Shown here piece after piece: positions 1 to 9,299 of a stretch of DNA of 64,000 nt. The stretch spans positions 2,667,001 to 2,731,000 of the forward strand of contig JBBDHG010000124.1 of the NCBI GenBank assembly GCA_037951165.1, read 5' to 3'. The position numbers and the translations under genes were made by a program. This DNA comes from Lophius americanus. Its lineage: Eukaryota; Chordata; Actinopteri; Lophiiformes; Lophiidae. How positions within the stretch are numbered: position 1 is the stretch's first letter; each line of letters opens with the position of its first letter. Under the pieces are notes generated by a model. That model did not search any database. It was not told the DNA's origin and worked only from the letters and a program-made list of their open reading frames with translations.

Positions 1-34
1 CTGGTATAAATAAAGAAACTTAGAAAAGACTAAC

Positions 35-432
35 CTGGTCTGGCAGGTCTCAGTAGTTTCCGAGCCCTCACCTCTGCTCCTGTGGAGCACAACTGGACCA
101 CATGAATGTTGGAGTCAGATAGAAGCACATCTGACTGACTGTGTGTTCAAACAAAGAGCTTCAATACTGACCTGGAGCCTTTTCTTCAGCTGGAGCTGCA
201 GAGGGAACCACAACAAGAACAGCATGTTAGAGAAGAGTTCTTCAGAACATGGATTCTAGTGTGTGTATGAATGATCTGAGCTGCAAAGGCAGCACAGAGG
301 AGGATGGAGAGGACCAACCACCATCATCACCAATGGTGATGATCTACAGATTGTTCTCTGTGCAGGAAACAGACCTGGCAGTAAAGAAACAGAGATAGCA
401 GAACCATGATCTTCACTGCAGGAGAAGGAGCA
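35..432 (-). pseudogene. Inverted lectin 5' pseudogene, unit A (exons 2-4)
   Basis: The reverse strand matches exons 2 to 4 of the lectin and the introns between. Exon 2-like is 281-357, exon 3-like 172-195 (24 nt, as in the gene) and exon 4-like 35-79 (45 nt, as in the gene). The start codon is lost: reading back from the signal-peptide frame reaches a TGA with no ATG. The exon 2 donor GT is changed to CT at 279-280. The exon 4 frame is still open but now encodes a basic segment (AEVRARKLLRPARP) instead of the acidic one. No lectin-domain exons follow. This is a decayed divergent paralogue fragment. Confidence 0.8.
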
Positions 433-666
433 CATGGCGTTACACAATCCTGAGCAGGCGGTTGGACTCTGTTTGCACAGAGGAATATTTAGCAAGAAGA
501 TAGTTTCTTCTTTGAGGAGAAAAAATTTTGAAGAGAGAATATCTCCTCAAGAATTATCAAAATTCTACAAGAATACATGAATAAATTTGCAATTTAAAAT
601 AGAATCAGAATCAGAATGCCTTTATTGTCATAGCATGTACCACATACGAAGAAATGATGGTATCTC

Positions 667-784
667 GGTCCTGGTCCTCTCCATCCTCCTCTGTGCTGCC
701 TTTGCAGGTCAGATCATTCAGACACACACTAGAATCCATGTTCTCAGGAGCTCTTCTCTAACATGCTGTTCTTGTTGTGGTTCC
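667..784 (+). pseudogene. Lectin exon 2/intron 2 fragment, unit A
   Basis: About 118 bp matching the 3' part of lectin exon 2 (signal peptide core VLVLSILLCAAFA), its intact GT donor and most of intron 2. The match stops just before the exon 3 acceptor. The preceding bases (about 603-635) resemble a minus-strand fish LINE tail (GAATCAGAATCAGAATG). With the inverted pseudogene it forms an inverted repeat. Confidence 0.8.
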
Positions 785-1345
785 TTAACAAGTCAGGTCT
801 TCATGTTTCTTTTTAATAGAGAGTTCCCAAGGTGCTTTTCTTGTGCTAAATATTAGAAATGACCATCCCTATATCAGAACACAAAACTGTGATCCAGTAA
901 CAACTTTTTCATCATCTTCCTCGTTGGTCTTTCGAGGTCAAGCTTTTCTTCATCGTCTTTTCTACCTCGGTCTGTCATACCAGTGTTTGGTTTTTCCATT
1001 CCAGGCTAATGTACAAATACTGGGCCCCACTCTCTGGAGAACACTACAACAATGGTTATGCATTTCTTTACACATGTAAAAATAGAATCCAACTATCACA
1101 AATTGAAATTGTCAGCACAAAATGTCCACTTAGTTATTCGGGCAAGTTCCAACTGAATTTACTGGTGTTGATTGAACTAAGTTGATCAAATTAAACCCAA
1201 GTTAATTCATCAAGGTTGATTCCATTTAGTAATTTACTTACAACTTATTTGTTAATATTAGTTTCCAAGTTAATTTATTAATATTGACATACTGGTGTTG
1301 ATTCCAATTAGTTACTTGGTATTGGTCCACCGAAATGGAAAATAT
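785..1345 (+). other. AT-rich unassigned stretch, unit A
   Basis: AT-rich DNA with short repeated motifs such as AAGTTGAT, CAAGTTAA and GGTGTTGATT. It may be part of a MITE or a LINE untranslated region, but I recognise no family and no gene. Counterparts are at about 14109-14669, 27467-28025, 40826-41384 and 54808-55368. In C and D a one-base indel near the start opens a longer frame (listed separately). Confidence 0.4.
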
Positions 1346-1775
1346 CTAGAGATGTAGGAAAGGGGTAGAGGTAACACAGGTGGAGGGTTTCATCATCTTG
1401 AACCTGAACTCAAAAAAAAAAAACTCAAATTCTTGCTGTGAGATTTCTGGGAAGCACTTTAGAGGGTGGGAAATCTCAAACTGTGAGTAAGCAGACTGGA
1501 TAGGTAGAGTGGAGCAACCAGAAAGGACAGAACGGATTGAGTCAATTTGCGAATTGAAGAAAGCCATGAAATTATTACAGTGCTCTTCTGTAATTTCTGG
1601 GACTTAGAATTTCCAGGACTGGTTTTGATAATGTTCAAGTAGAACAGTGACTGAGCCTCTCTAAGCGACTTTGAGTAGACTATTTGGTGTTCCCGAAACG
1701 CTAGCTTGTGGACAGTAAGACCTGAAGCCTTGTAACACTGCTCAAGGACACGCCCAGCTGCCTTCTACAGCAATC
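1346..1775 (-). mobile_element. L2-like LINE ORF2 fragment, unit A
   Basis: On the minus strand two adjacent frames read like the linker between endonuclease and reverse transcriptase in fish L2-type LINEs: AAGRVLEQCYKASGLTVHKL, then FYLNIIKTSPGNS, then MAFFNSQIDSIRSVLSG, then KPSTC. It is broken by a frameshift and an A11 run. No endonuclease or RT core remains. The family call rests on motif memory. Confidence 0.6.
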
Positions 1776-2399
1776 ACACCAATAAACTCTGGATGAGTTT
1801 CCTGTTAATAGCATTTACAGTCAGCTCTTGATAAGAGTCAAGGACACAATAAGTCTCTGAAGTCTCTGCAGCTGACCCAGAATGCTGAACAGAACTCTTA
1901 AGGCCTAAGCTAGCTCTTAGCTATGCTGCTATAAGCTCAGAATGCTAGGTGGACTTCCCATGATGCTCTCTTCCTTCAGTGCTGAAGGTGTTCTGAATAA
2001 AGCTTTCATTGTGGAATGTTGGTATTTAAATAAAAGGGATTCAACAGACTTACAGACTTTCAACCCGTCTCACCAACTCTTTTGCAAACGTCAGATTTTT
2101 CTCAGCCTGTTGTTCACGGACCTCAGACCCTTAACTATAATACTCCTGACCCAATCCTCACATGGGAACACCTCCAGAACTTAACTTACAGGTTTTCAGT
2201 TTTCAGCACTTTTTCTGAACCGCTCCCAACAGAATCACTGAATACTCTTTCATACTATATCCTCACCCCAGCCTTCCTCCTCACCCCCACCTCACTGGCC
2301 TGGTGACTCTTCAAGAAGAAGAATAGACGTACCCAAACCATAAGCTTAACCCTCGACCAAAGGGATCCTTTTCCTGACTCAGACTTAAACCGCATTGAT
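1776..2399 (+). other. Unassigned region with LTR-like polyadenylation motifs, unit A
   Basis: Contains several AATAAA-like signals (CAATAAACTC, GAATAAAGCTTTC, AAATAAAAGG) and CT-rich stretches. This could be a degraded retroelement end, but no terminal repeat, primer-binding site or protein was recognised. Counterparts are at about 15084-15707, 28456-29079, 41815-42438 and 55798-56458 (the last with an insertion). Confidence 0.3.
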
Positions 2400-2790
2400 C
2401 TAATTATAGCCCTTAAAAAGTCGGGGAAATATAATCGGCGGTCGCTGTTGCTGTCGGGGACGACTGCGTAGGTCTAGTTTCTGAAGGTGTTGGACCACAT
2501 CAGATCTGATGGCTCTCAGACTCTCGTGTGACGGCAGCTCACCCTCATGTCCACACAACCAGTGTTGGTGTTTTGGCGCCGACACAGACGGTCCCGTCTC
2601 TCCACATGGAGTCTTATTTTGACGACCATCAGTAACGATGTTGCCGTGATTGTTACGACAGTGAAACATATTTCCGGATGATTTATGAGACGTGTTGTTT
2701 CCTGGACTGAAGATTGGACAGAAGACGTGTTTGGATCATTTACTGACAGAGATAATAGGGACGTGATCACATGACAAACTTTAACCATTT
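2400..2790. other. GC-richer conserved unassigned segment, unit A
   Basis: Less AT-rich than its flanks, and open for about 90 codons in two overlapping minus-strand frames. Neither translation (CGETGPSVSAPKHQHWLCGH; LLSLSVNDPNTSSVQSSV) matches a family I know. Unit D carries several substitutions here. Counterparts are 15708-16098, 29080-29470, 42439-42829 and 56459-56849. Function unknown. Confidence 0.3.
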
Positions 2791-4230
2791 ATTAAACATC
2801 ATATCAACAGAGTTACTTTCAAATCCCTCAAGTTTACTGATTAACAGCATCTTTATCATCCTTTACAGGTATGCGTCTCATCATCGGTGGAAATAACTGG
2901 ACCTGTTTTTATTATTATATACAGACAGAGAACATTATAATTGTGACATAGAAGTACTGATTTATGGACAAAGATTTATATCCCAAATACAGGTAAATGT
3001 TTTACAGGAATATAAATCAGTTTATTCTTCTTGTCACTCTGTTTCGAAATTAGAACAATTTAAAACTTTTAACCCTATTTGGTCCTGCTCAGCTGTTTGG
3101 TTGAATACTTTTTGAGTCGCTATTTCTTATTGAAAAATGTGATTGAACCTGTTTATAATATGATGCAGTGGCAGAATGTTTATGATAAAGAGAAAGGGGC
3201 CAAGGATGGAGCTCTGGGGGTCACCACAGGTCAAAGGGGCCACCGAGGAGAAGGCGTTAACCACGGCTACTGAGAAAGTCTGACTCCATAAGTAGGATTT
3301 CTTTTGTTATATTAACGCTCACTAAACACGATTATGTAACTTCATACATCCAAAACAGAATAATAACCCTCAAACAAAAGGTTGAGATAATCTAATTAAA
3401 ATCACAATATTTTCCACTGAAATACAAAATCCCATCATGAAAAAATGTAATGAGTCAGATTCTTTTTTTTACTGTTTAAAAACAAGTTTGACCAAACAAT
3501 TTGTTGGTTAAGGTTAAGTTAGAGTGTCTGAAATTAATTAAATTGATTAATTCCCCAAAGAAACAAAATGTGAAAATGAATATTTTTCTTGTGAGGACGT
3601 TAAAGAGCTAAGATTATTTTAAATGAAGGTTCAGCTAATCTCTTTCATCAGATCTGTGAACCAAAATGAAATAATTTAATCACATTATTAAGGTAAAAGA
3701 TAACGAAACCATGGATCGAGTAAATGAGACTCATCTCATAAAACATTATGATTATAATTATTATGAGTTTCCAGCTAACTCAACTGACACACAACAATGC
3801 AACAAAATTCAATTTGTTTTCACGAACTTAACTGTTTATTCTGCTCTACATGAAATAATTTAGGGAAAATGTAATGTTTTAACTGTTGTGATCAAGCAAT
3901 TCACTCCAAAATATTAAGTTGCATCAGATCAATCCATTTTTGTGGGTTCAAGAAGTCTTAATTTGAAATAATACCCGTTAAAGGGAGCGTCGTCTAAAAA
4001 ACTAACATAAATATTACGTATTCATTGATCCGTGTGTCCGTTTGTTGAATTAAACTAAAAAAGTTCAATTTTTGAGGGTGGAAATGTTACCTATAGCAGC
4101 AAACCACCTGTCTTCACACGACGATTCAAATGTTGCCATTTTCTGGGGAAAGATCCTGATTGGTCCTCAGAAGAGCACGACATCATCATAATTTTCTCTG
4201 AATAAATCCCAAAACACAACAATCATTTAT
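2791..4230. other. AT-rich intergenic stretch, unit A
   Basis: About 1.4 kb of AT-rich DNA with no gene, RNA gene or repeat family that I can recognise. Counterparts are 16099-17540, 29471-30913, 42830-44271 and 56850-58291. C and D share several small indels here that A, B and E lack. Confidence 0.5.
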
Positions 4231-4745
4231 CTTTCTGTAAACGCTTATCCTAGTGGTGTTCTGGGGGATGAGGGGGGGGGGCAAATCCCAGCTGACATTG
4301 GGTGAGATCACCTACATTCACATCAATGAGCAACTTCACACCCCATCATTTTTGCTGGTTTGCTAGTTTTGCGTATTGTTGTTTTGAATTCGTACGTCAA
4401 TGTCGTGAAAATGATCCTGTGTGGTTGGGGGGCAGTTTCACAAGTATTGCGTTTTGCTCATTTACACACTGATGAAAACAGTGTCCTTTCAAATGTTTGA
4501 TTTTCAGGCCCCTAAAACGCTGTTGTCTTCTAAAGATGAGGTCAAAACTAAACGGACATCTAAAACAACTGCTGTGTAATGTCTCCCCTGACGGTCACCA
4601 GTTCCTACACAGGTTCTTGGACTGTGGATGGATGTTGCAGAACCTGAAGGGAACCCACTCAAAACATTGGAGAAGATGGAGACCCCAAACAGATGGTCCG
4701 AGGTTCTCATCTGGATTTGAACCCAGAACCTTCTCATTGTGATGC
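4231..4745. repeat. Teleost interspersed repeat split by a nested insertion, unit A
   Basis: The left part (about 4231-4345) carries CTGTAAACGCTTATCC and CCCAGCTGACATTGGG. The right part (about 4606-4745) carries CTTGGACTGTGG and TGGATTTGAACCCAGAACC. Both belong to the same common fish repeat. Between them sit about 250 bp resembling a MITE (CCCCTAAAACGCTGTTGTC). The nesting orders two old insertions. Confidence 0.55.
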
Positions 4746-5030
4746 AATGATGTAATGAATACTTAAAAGTGTAGATTTGGAAGAACGTGTCCTGCTGACA
4801 TGGGTTCATGTCAGAGTCAGATGATCAGGAGACAATAATTGTTTTTACAGGATTCTGTCTTACTTTTCTCTTGAGCTTAAACTCAGTCTTAAATTAGCAG
4901 GATTTAGAGGTGATCAACGTGTCTGAGCTTCATCTCCTCCAAACATCTCCTGTTCGATCTTTGGCTCATGTCCCACTCCTCCAGCAGGTCTCATGAAGAT
5001 CCATCCAGTAGTTTGTGTCTGATCCTGCTA

Positions 5031-5061
5031 AAACACACACACAAACAAACAAACAAACAAA
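5031..5061. repeat. CA/CAAA microsatellite, unit A
   Basis: A short AACACACACA run followed by about five CAAA units. Counterparts are near 18339, 31713, 45070 and 59090. The C copy is altered at its left end. Confidence 0.8.
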
Positions 5062-5211
5062 CTTCCCTGATGGAGCTAATGAAGTCCTTCTCTTCAAGTC
5101 ACAATTTTATTGCTCCCAGAATGCTTTGCAGCTTACAGCATGCCATTGTAATGGCGCTGATAAACCAGAATACTGTACAGGTTTTACTGTAAATGATAAT
5201 GGTAATAAAAC

Positions 5212-5260
5212 GTTTACAGTGTAGAGACAGAAACCAAAGGCCTTCTATTACACTGTAAAC
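5212..5260. repeat. 12-bp inverted repeat, MITE-like, unit A
   Basis: GTTTACAGTGTA (5212-5223) and its exact complement TACACTGTAAAC (5249-5260) flank a 25-bp loop. The ACTGTAAA ends look like MITE termini. Downstream AAGTTGAC and AAGTTGAT motifs are typical of such elements. Present in all units (about 18533, 31907, 45252 and 59272). Confidence 0.5.
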
Positions 5261-5350
5261 TTTAACAAGTTGACTTTACTGGAAATGAATTGGAGAAATA
5301 AGTAAAGTTGATCATTCCTTTAAGGTTGAACAAACTGTATTAAGTTTTAA

Positions 5351-5372
5351 CTCGGTCACCATGGTGACCGAG
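5351..5372. promoter_or_regulatory. Perfect 22-bp palindrome, unit A
   Basis: The half-site CTCGGTCACCA is followed immediately by its exact complement. The core GTCACC-AT-GGTGAC has the geometry of an RFX X-box-like palindrome. It lies about 700 bp upstream of the TATA box. A regulatory role is inference; it may instead be a MITE terminus. Confidence 0.45.
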
Positions 5373-5477
5373 GATCATTGAGTTTGCTTCAGTTGGTTCT
5401 GGGTGGATGTTTGCCTCATCATCAAACTTCATCACCACAGAAGAAGAAGGAATCAAACATCTTATGTTGATTCTGTC

Positions 5478-5498
5478 AATAATAATAATAATAATAAT
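5478..5498. repeat. AAT microsatellite, unit A
   Basis: Seven AAT units. B (18786) and E (59537) also have seven and C (32160) has six. In D the tract is replaced by a LINE fragment. Confidence 0.85.
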
Positions 5499-6015
5499 TG
5501 GTGTTTCATTCTCTCATTATCCTCGCTAAATGTGGGGGTAGTGGTTGACATCCTCTATGAAGCAAGATGTTCTGCTCCACAGGGTTCTTCTCAGTGAGGT
5601 CAATGAGGGCAGCATCATCAGCAGATAAAAGATCTCAGATCAGTTGCTCCGCATCTTTGTTTGAGTTTGGTACCGGATGTAGACGCCGTCTCTGACTTCA
5701 GCATCTCCAGTGGTCTTCTGGAGCGTCATGATGAAGAAGATGGTGAGAAGAGCTGGAGCGAGGACACAGACCAGTTTGACTTCATTGACTGGTAGCTGAT
5801 CCACAGAAGATTCTGTTATTGTTCATGATTCTGGTGTCATTAGTTCAGGAGACATTAAAGCAGCCCGGTGTCAGTTTTCAACAATCAAACTGATCTGGAA
5901 CCAAGTGGTTCATGAAGACTGTCAGGAAAACAGGTCAGAGTCCAGGGTTACACAGTGAATCATCTTCCCCCGCATGTTGCAGAATCGGGCCAACATCAGT
6001 TGATACTGCCGCCCA

Positions 6016-6064
6016 CACGCCCACGTGGGCGTGACTCAGCGCGGTTCAGGTGTGTGTATATAAA
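6016..6064 (+). promoter_or_regulatory. Lectin gene A core promoter
   Basis: An 18-bp perfect palindrome, CACGCCCACGTGGGCGTG (6016-6033), contains a CACGTG E-box and an ACGTG core. It overlaps TGACTCA (6032-6038), an AP-1 consensus that reads TGACTCAGC, the antioxidant-response/Maf form. The TATA box TATATAAA is at 6057-6064. Transcription should start near 6088. Noncoding exon 1 then runs to the GT donor at 6141 with no upstream ATG. Confidence 0.75.
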
Positions 6065-6252
6065 GAGCAGAGCGGCGTCCAGTCGTCACTTAAACCCTCA
6101 GCAGAAACCTGAACATCATCTCCTCACCTTTACCTGACAGGTAAGACACCTGCTGGCTCCTCCTCCTGCAGTGAAGATCATGGTTCTGCTGTCTCTGTTT
6201 CTTTACTGCCAGGCCTGTTTCCTCCACAGAGAACAATCTGTAGATCATCACC

Positions 6253-9098
6253 ATGAAGACGGTCCTGGTCCTCTCCATCCTCCTCTGTGCTGCCTTTGCA
6301 GGTCAGATCATTCAGACGCACATTAGGATCCATGTTCTCAGGAGCTCTTCTCTAACATGCTGTTCTTGTTGTGGTTCCCTCTGCAGCTCCAGCTGAAGAA
6401 AAAGCTCCAGGTCAGTATTGAAGCTCTTTGTTTGAACACACAGTCAGTCAGACGTGCTTCTATCTGACTCCAACATTCATGTGGTCCTTCCACAGGAGCA
6501 GCAGTGGAGGTTGTGAAAGAAGAAGTGGCTGCTGCACCAGGTGAGTCTCTTCTCTGAAGGTCCTTCAGGTGATGTCAGGATGGAGATTCTCTGCACACAG
6601 AGAGACTTTTGTGCCTAAAATAAACCCAGTTGTGGTTAAAATGTGAATCTCTGGAGGCTGAGAAGTGCAGCTCTATGAATGCAGGTGGATTTGATCGTTG
6701 GGGGAGCAGGGACGGCCAGGTTGGCTGTTTCACCTGCAGGACTGATGACATCATTCTAAGCTGCGGCCTAATCTGCTCATGCTAATGAGTTCCTGTTAGC
6801 ATGATGTCATAGCTTGAGGTCTGATGAAGCTGTTGGTGTTTCAGAGATGGAGAACATGATGATGGAGACAGAAGATGTGAAAGAAGTTCTGCCAGAAGAT
6901 TCTGTTCCTGTTCTTGGAGACGGTAATCAGACAGGACTTTTATATAAAACGTGTTTATTTAGACTCACATCTAGACATATGAGGAAAGTTACTGTGGTAT
7001 CCTTGACCACTGTTAAAGAAACTTAATGCATTTTCCCTGAAAAACAAAAAAGTTGACAGAGACAAAATTCAAGTGCAATTTGACTAATCTCATTTTCACC
7101 AATATCTTAGGTCTTTATTTCCAACTCCTACTAGTGTTTCGCTCCTTCAGAGCAGGAGGACCATCAGGGTATTTCTGCAGGTGTCTGCAAGTTACTCCTC
7201 TCTCTCTTCTGTCTCTCTGCAGCTCGCAATAACTTCTGTCCAGACCACTGGACCCACCAAGGCTCTCGCTGCTACGTCTTCGTCAGTAGTAGCTTGAGCT
7301 GGTACAAAGCTAAGGTAGTGATACGCTAACACCTCTATGCTAAGCTAACACTTGTTCTATAACACGGAGGCTTAGAGACTCTGGACGGTGATGGTTTCTG
7401 TTGGTAGGTCAGGAACTCAACACACTTCCATGTAGAGGACGAAGGTGAAGACTTGAAATGTTACAAAGACGCCTCTGTGCTTCCTCTGTCCAACAGGAGC
7501 ACTGCCAAATCCTGGGAGCTCACCTGGCCTCGGCCACCAACCCCAGAGAGTACGCCTTCCTCCAGCAGATGACAAAGACAGCTGGTCAGAGCATGGCATG
7601 GATGGGAGGCTTCAACGTGCAGGTATGAATTCATGAAGAATCACCAGGTCCAGACCAGGTCCGGTCCAGAGACTTTCACGAGATTCCTGACACTCTTGCT
7701 CTTTGTCTCTCAGGGAACCTGGATGTGGAGCGACGGTGAAGGTTTCTATTACAACAACTGGTACTCCTCCTCCACCCCCAGCACCAACTCCTGCTTGTTC
7801 TTACGCTCCTCCTGTAAGTCCTCCTGTTAGTTTTGGTCCGATAGAGACATCGTCTTTATCCTGTTTGTTTACTCAGAGGGGAAACGACATGAAGGAAACA
7901 TAATAATAATAATACATTTAATTTATAATGCACTTAACATGAAGACATCTTTGTCAAAGCCTGACTTTAAGTCAAGGGAACATTCACCAAACTAGTGACG
8001 TTTTTAGAAGGTGCTCTCTTTCTACATGTTTTGATATGTGATCCAGATCAGGGAGAACCAGAATCTTTTTTAATCTTCATTAACTTCAGTTTGTACAGAA
8101 AGCAGCAGCCAGATTCTTCACCAAAGCCAAACAGAAAGACGTTATTCCTCCCATTTCAGCCTCCCGTCATCGGCTTGCGGTCACTTTTAGAAATGATTTC
8201 AGAATTTTGTCGATAACTTTTAAGGTCTGTTCTGGACTCACTCTGAAATACATCAAAGGTGATGTCCTGACTCATTACATCGAAACCTGAGGTCCTTTCA
8301 GCCGTCCTTTAATCCAGGCTAAGGACCAAGGAAGGCCAGGTCTTCTCAAGCTCTCTGGAATAATCCTGATGGGATCAGACTGTTATGATCCATAACCTCT
8401 TTTGAATCGGGTTTTAAACACATCTCTAAGAATGCACTTTAGGGGGTCTTGGTCCAAATGTTGCTGTATTTACTGAATTTAAATGTAACTGGGAGCGTTG
8501 TGAGTCAAAGGAGACTTATTCCCCGTTTAGATGACACTTCCTCTTCTTCTTTCAGTTATTCCCCTTCGGGGTCGCCACAACGGATCCTCCCATCCTAATT
8601 TAAAGCCGGTACATTGCTAACTTATGGAACCTGGCAGTTGTTATTAATCCGGCCAATGACCAATACGGTTTGAAATCAGTTTTATGTTGCGCATGTTTAC
8701 TTAGCATAGGTTTTACGCCGGAAACAACCCTCCCCATTTATCCGGGCTTGGGTCCGCCTTAGAAGTTCACTGGCTTCTGACCCCTCGTTGGCTTAGTTCC
8801 CCATTTAGGTGACACCAATTAGATTGCTATCTTGTGCAGAGATGGAAATTGAAGCTTTGGAACCTCAGATCAAAAACGTACATTTCAGGCCGCCAAAATG
8901 TTGTTGTAATTAAAATTGTCCATTTGTCATCCATGCAAATATAAAATTAGACTTTTAATAAAGGGAAGAGAGTAAAACATGAATTACTACACTTAATGAT
9001 GTTTCTTTTTGTTAAATCTAATCTCAGATGGATGGGGAAACTACAACTGTAACCACGCACAAAGCTTCATCTGCTCCAAGGACCCTTTCAGCTGTTAA
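6253..9098 (+). CDS. Secreted C-type lectin, ladderlectin/nattectin/type II AFP-like, copy A
   Basis: Spliced gene for a 194-residue secreted protein. Noncoding exon 1 ends at 6140. Coding exons are 6230-6301 (ATG 6253, A at -3), 6387-6410, 6496-6540, 6845-6922, 7223-7314, 7497-7622, 7714-7813 and 9028-9098, all with AG/GT borders. Residues 1-16 are a signal peptide (cleavage after AFA). Residues 17-65 form an acidic Met-rich pro-segment (14 D/E, 3 K). Residues 66-194 form one C-type lectin-like domain: FCPDHW, GSRCY, LGAHLAS, AWMGG (130-134), GTWMWSDG (139-146), NNW (152-154). Cysteines at 71/82, 99/187 and 165/179 fit the long-form disulfides, and C194 is extra. TPS (159-161) replaces EPN/QPD and WGN (174-176) replaces WND, so canonical Ca-dependent sugar binding is doubtful. 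A role in innate immunity or ice binding is only suggested by the family. Confidence 0.9.
8093..8290 (+). mobile_element. L2-like LINE ORF2 C-terminal fragment in intron 8, unit A
   Basis: One frame reads AAARFFTKAKQKDVIPPISA, then HRLAVTFRNDFRILSITFKV, then LTLKYIKGDVL before a TGA. This is the post-RT region typical of fish L2-clade LINEs (AAARLLT...HWLPV...DFKIL). Homology may continue past the stop to about 8400. It lies in the sense orientation inside the last lectin intron. Confidence 0.6.
8551..8800. repeat. Teleost interspersed repeat in intron 8, unit A
   Basis: Contains TCGGGGTCGCCACAACGGAT and CCTCCCCATTTATCCGGGC, hallmarks of a repeat seen widely in fish genomes. It is flanked by imperfect direct repeats CCCCGTTTAGATGACAC (8521) and CCCCATTTAGGTGACAC (about 8800), which may be a decayed target-site duplication or the ends of an older element. 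Confidence 0.55.
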
Positions 9099-9276
9099 CT
9101 TGGAGCCTTGGGAAGGACCCGCCGGGATCTTTCTTCTGTTTGAATCCAAACCATCAACTTTGTTGTGTCTCAGTGATTTATTTACACTTTCTTGTTTTGT
9201 TTTCTTAAGAGTGTGAAATGATAAAATGTTAAAAAGTGAAAAGTACTTTTTGTTTGTGATTGATGATGTTTGATAA

Positions 9277-9282
9277 AATAAA
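9277..9282 (+). terminator. Lectin gene A poly(A) signal
   Basis: AATAAA, 179 bp after the stop codon, followed by a T/GT-containing stretch. It is the first canonical signal after the CDS. Confidence 0.75.
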
Positions 9283-9299
9283 TGTTATAAGAACAGAAT

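Noticed and set aside
35..432. A second, divergently oriented functional lectin gene
   Set aside because: The start codon and exon 2 donor are lost and no lectin-domain exons follow.
1776..2399. A long terminal repeat of a retrovirus-like element
   Set aside because: AATAAA-like signals are present, but there is no paired repeat, primer-binding site or gag/pol sequence nearby.
5403..5597. 64-codon frame with an Asn run
   Set aside because: The Asn run is the AAT microsatellite. There is no domain, and the frame is destroyed in unit D.
6253..9098. Naming the gene a type II antifreeze protein
   Set aside because: The fold and secretion fit, but type II antifreezes usually have ten cysteines and this domain has seven. 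Without a search or an assay only the wider family can be claimed.
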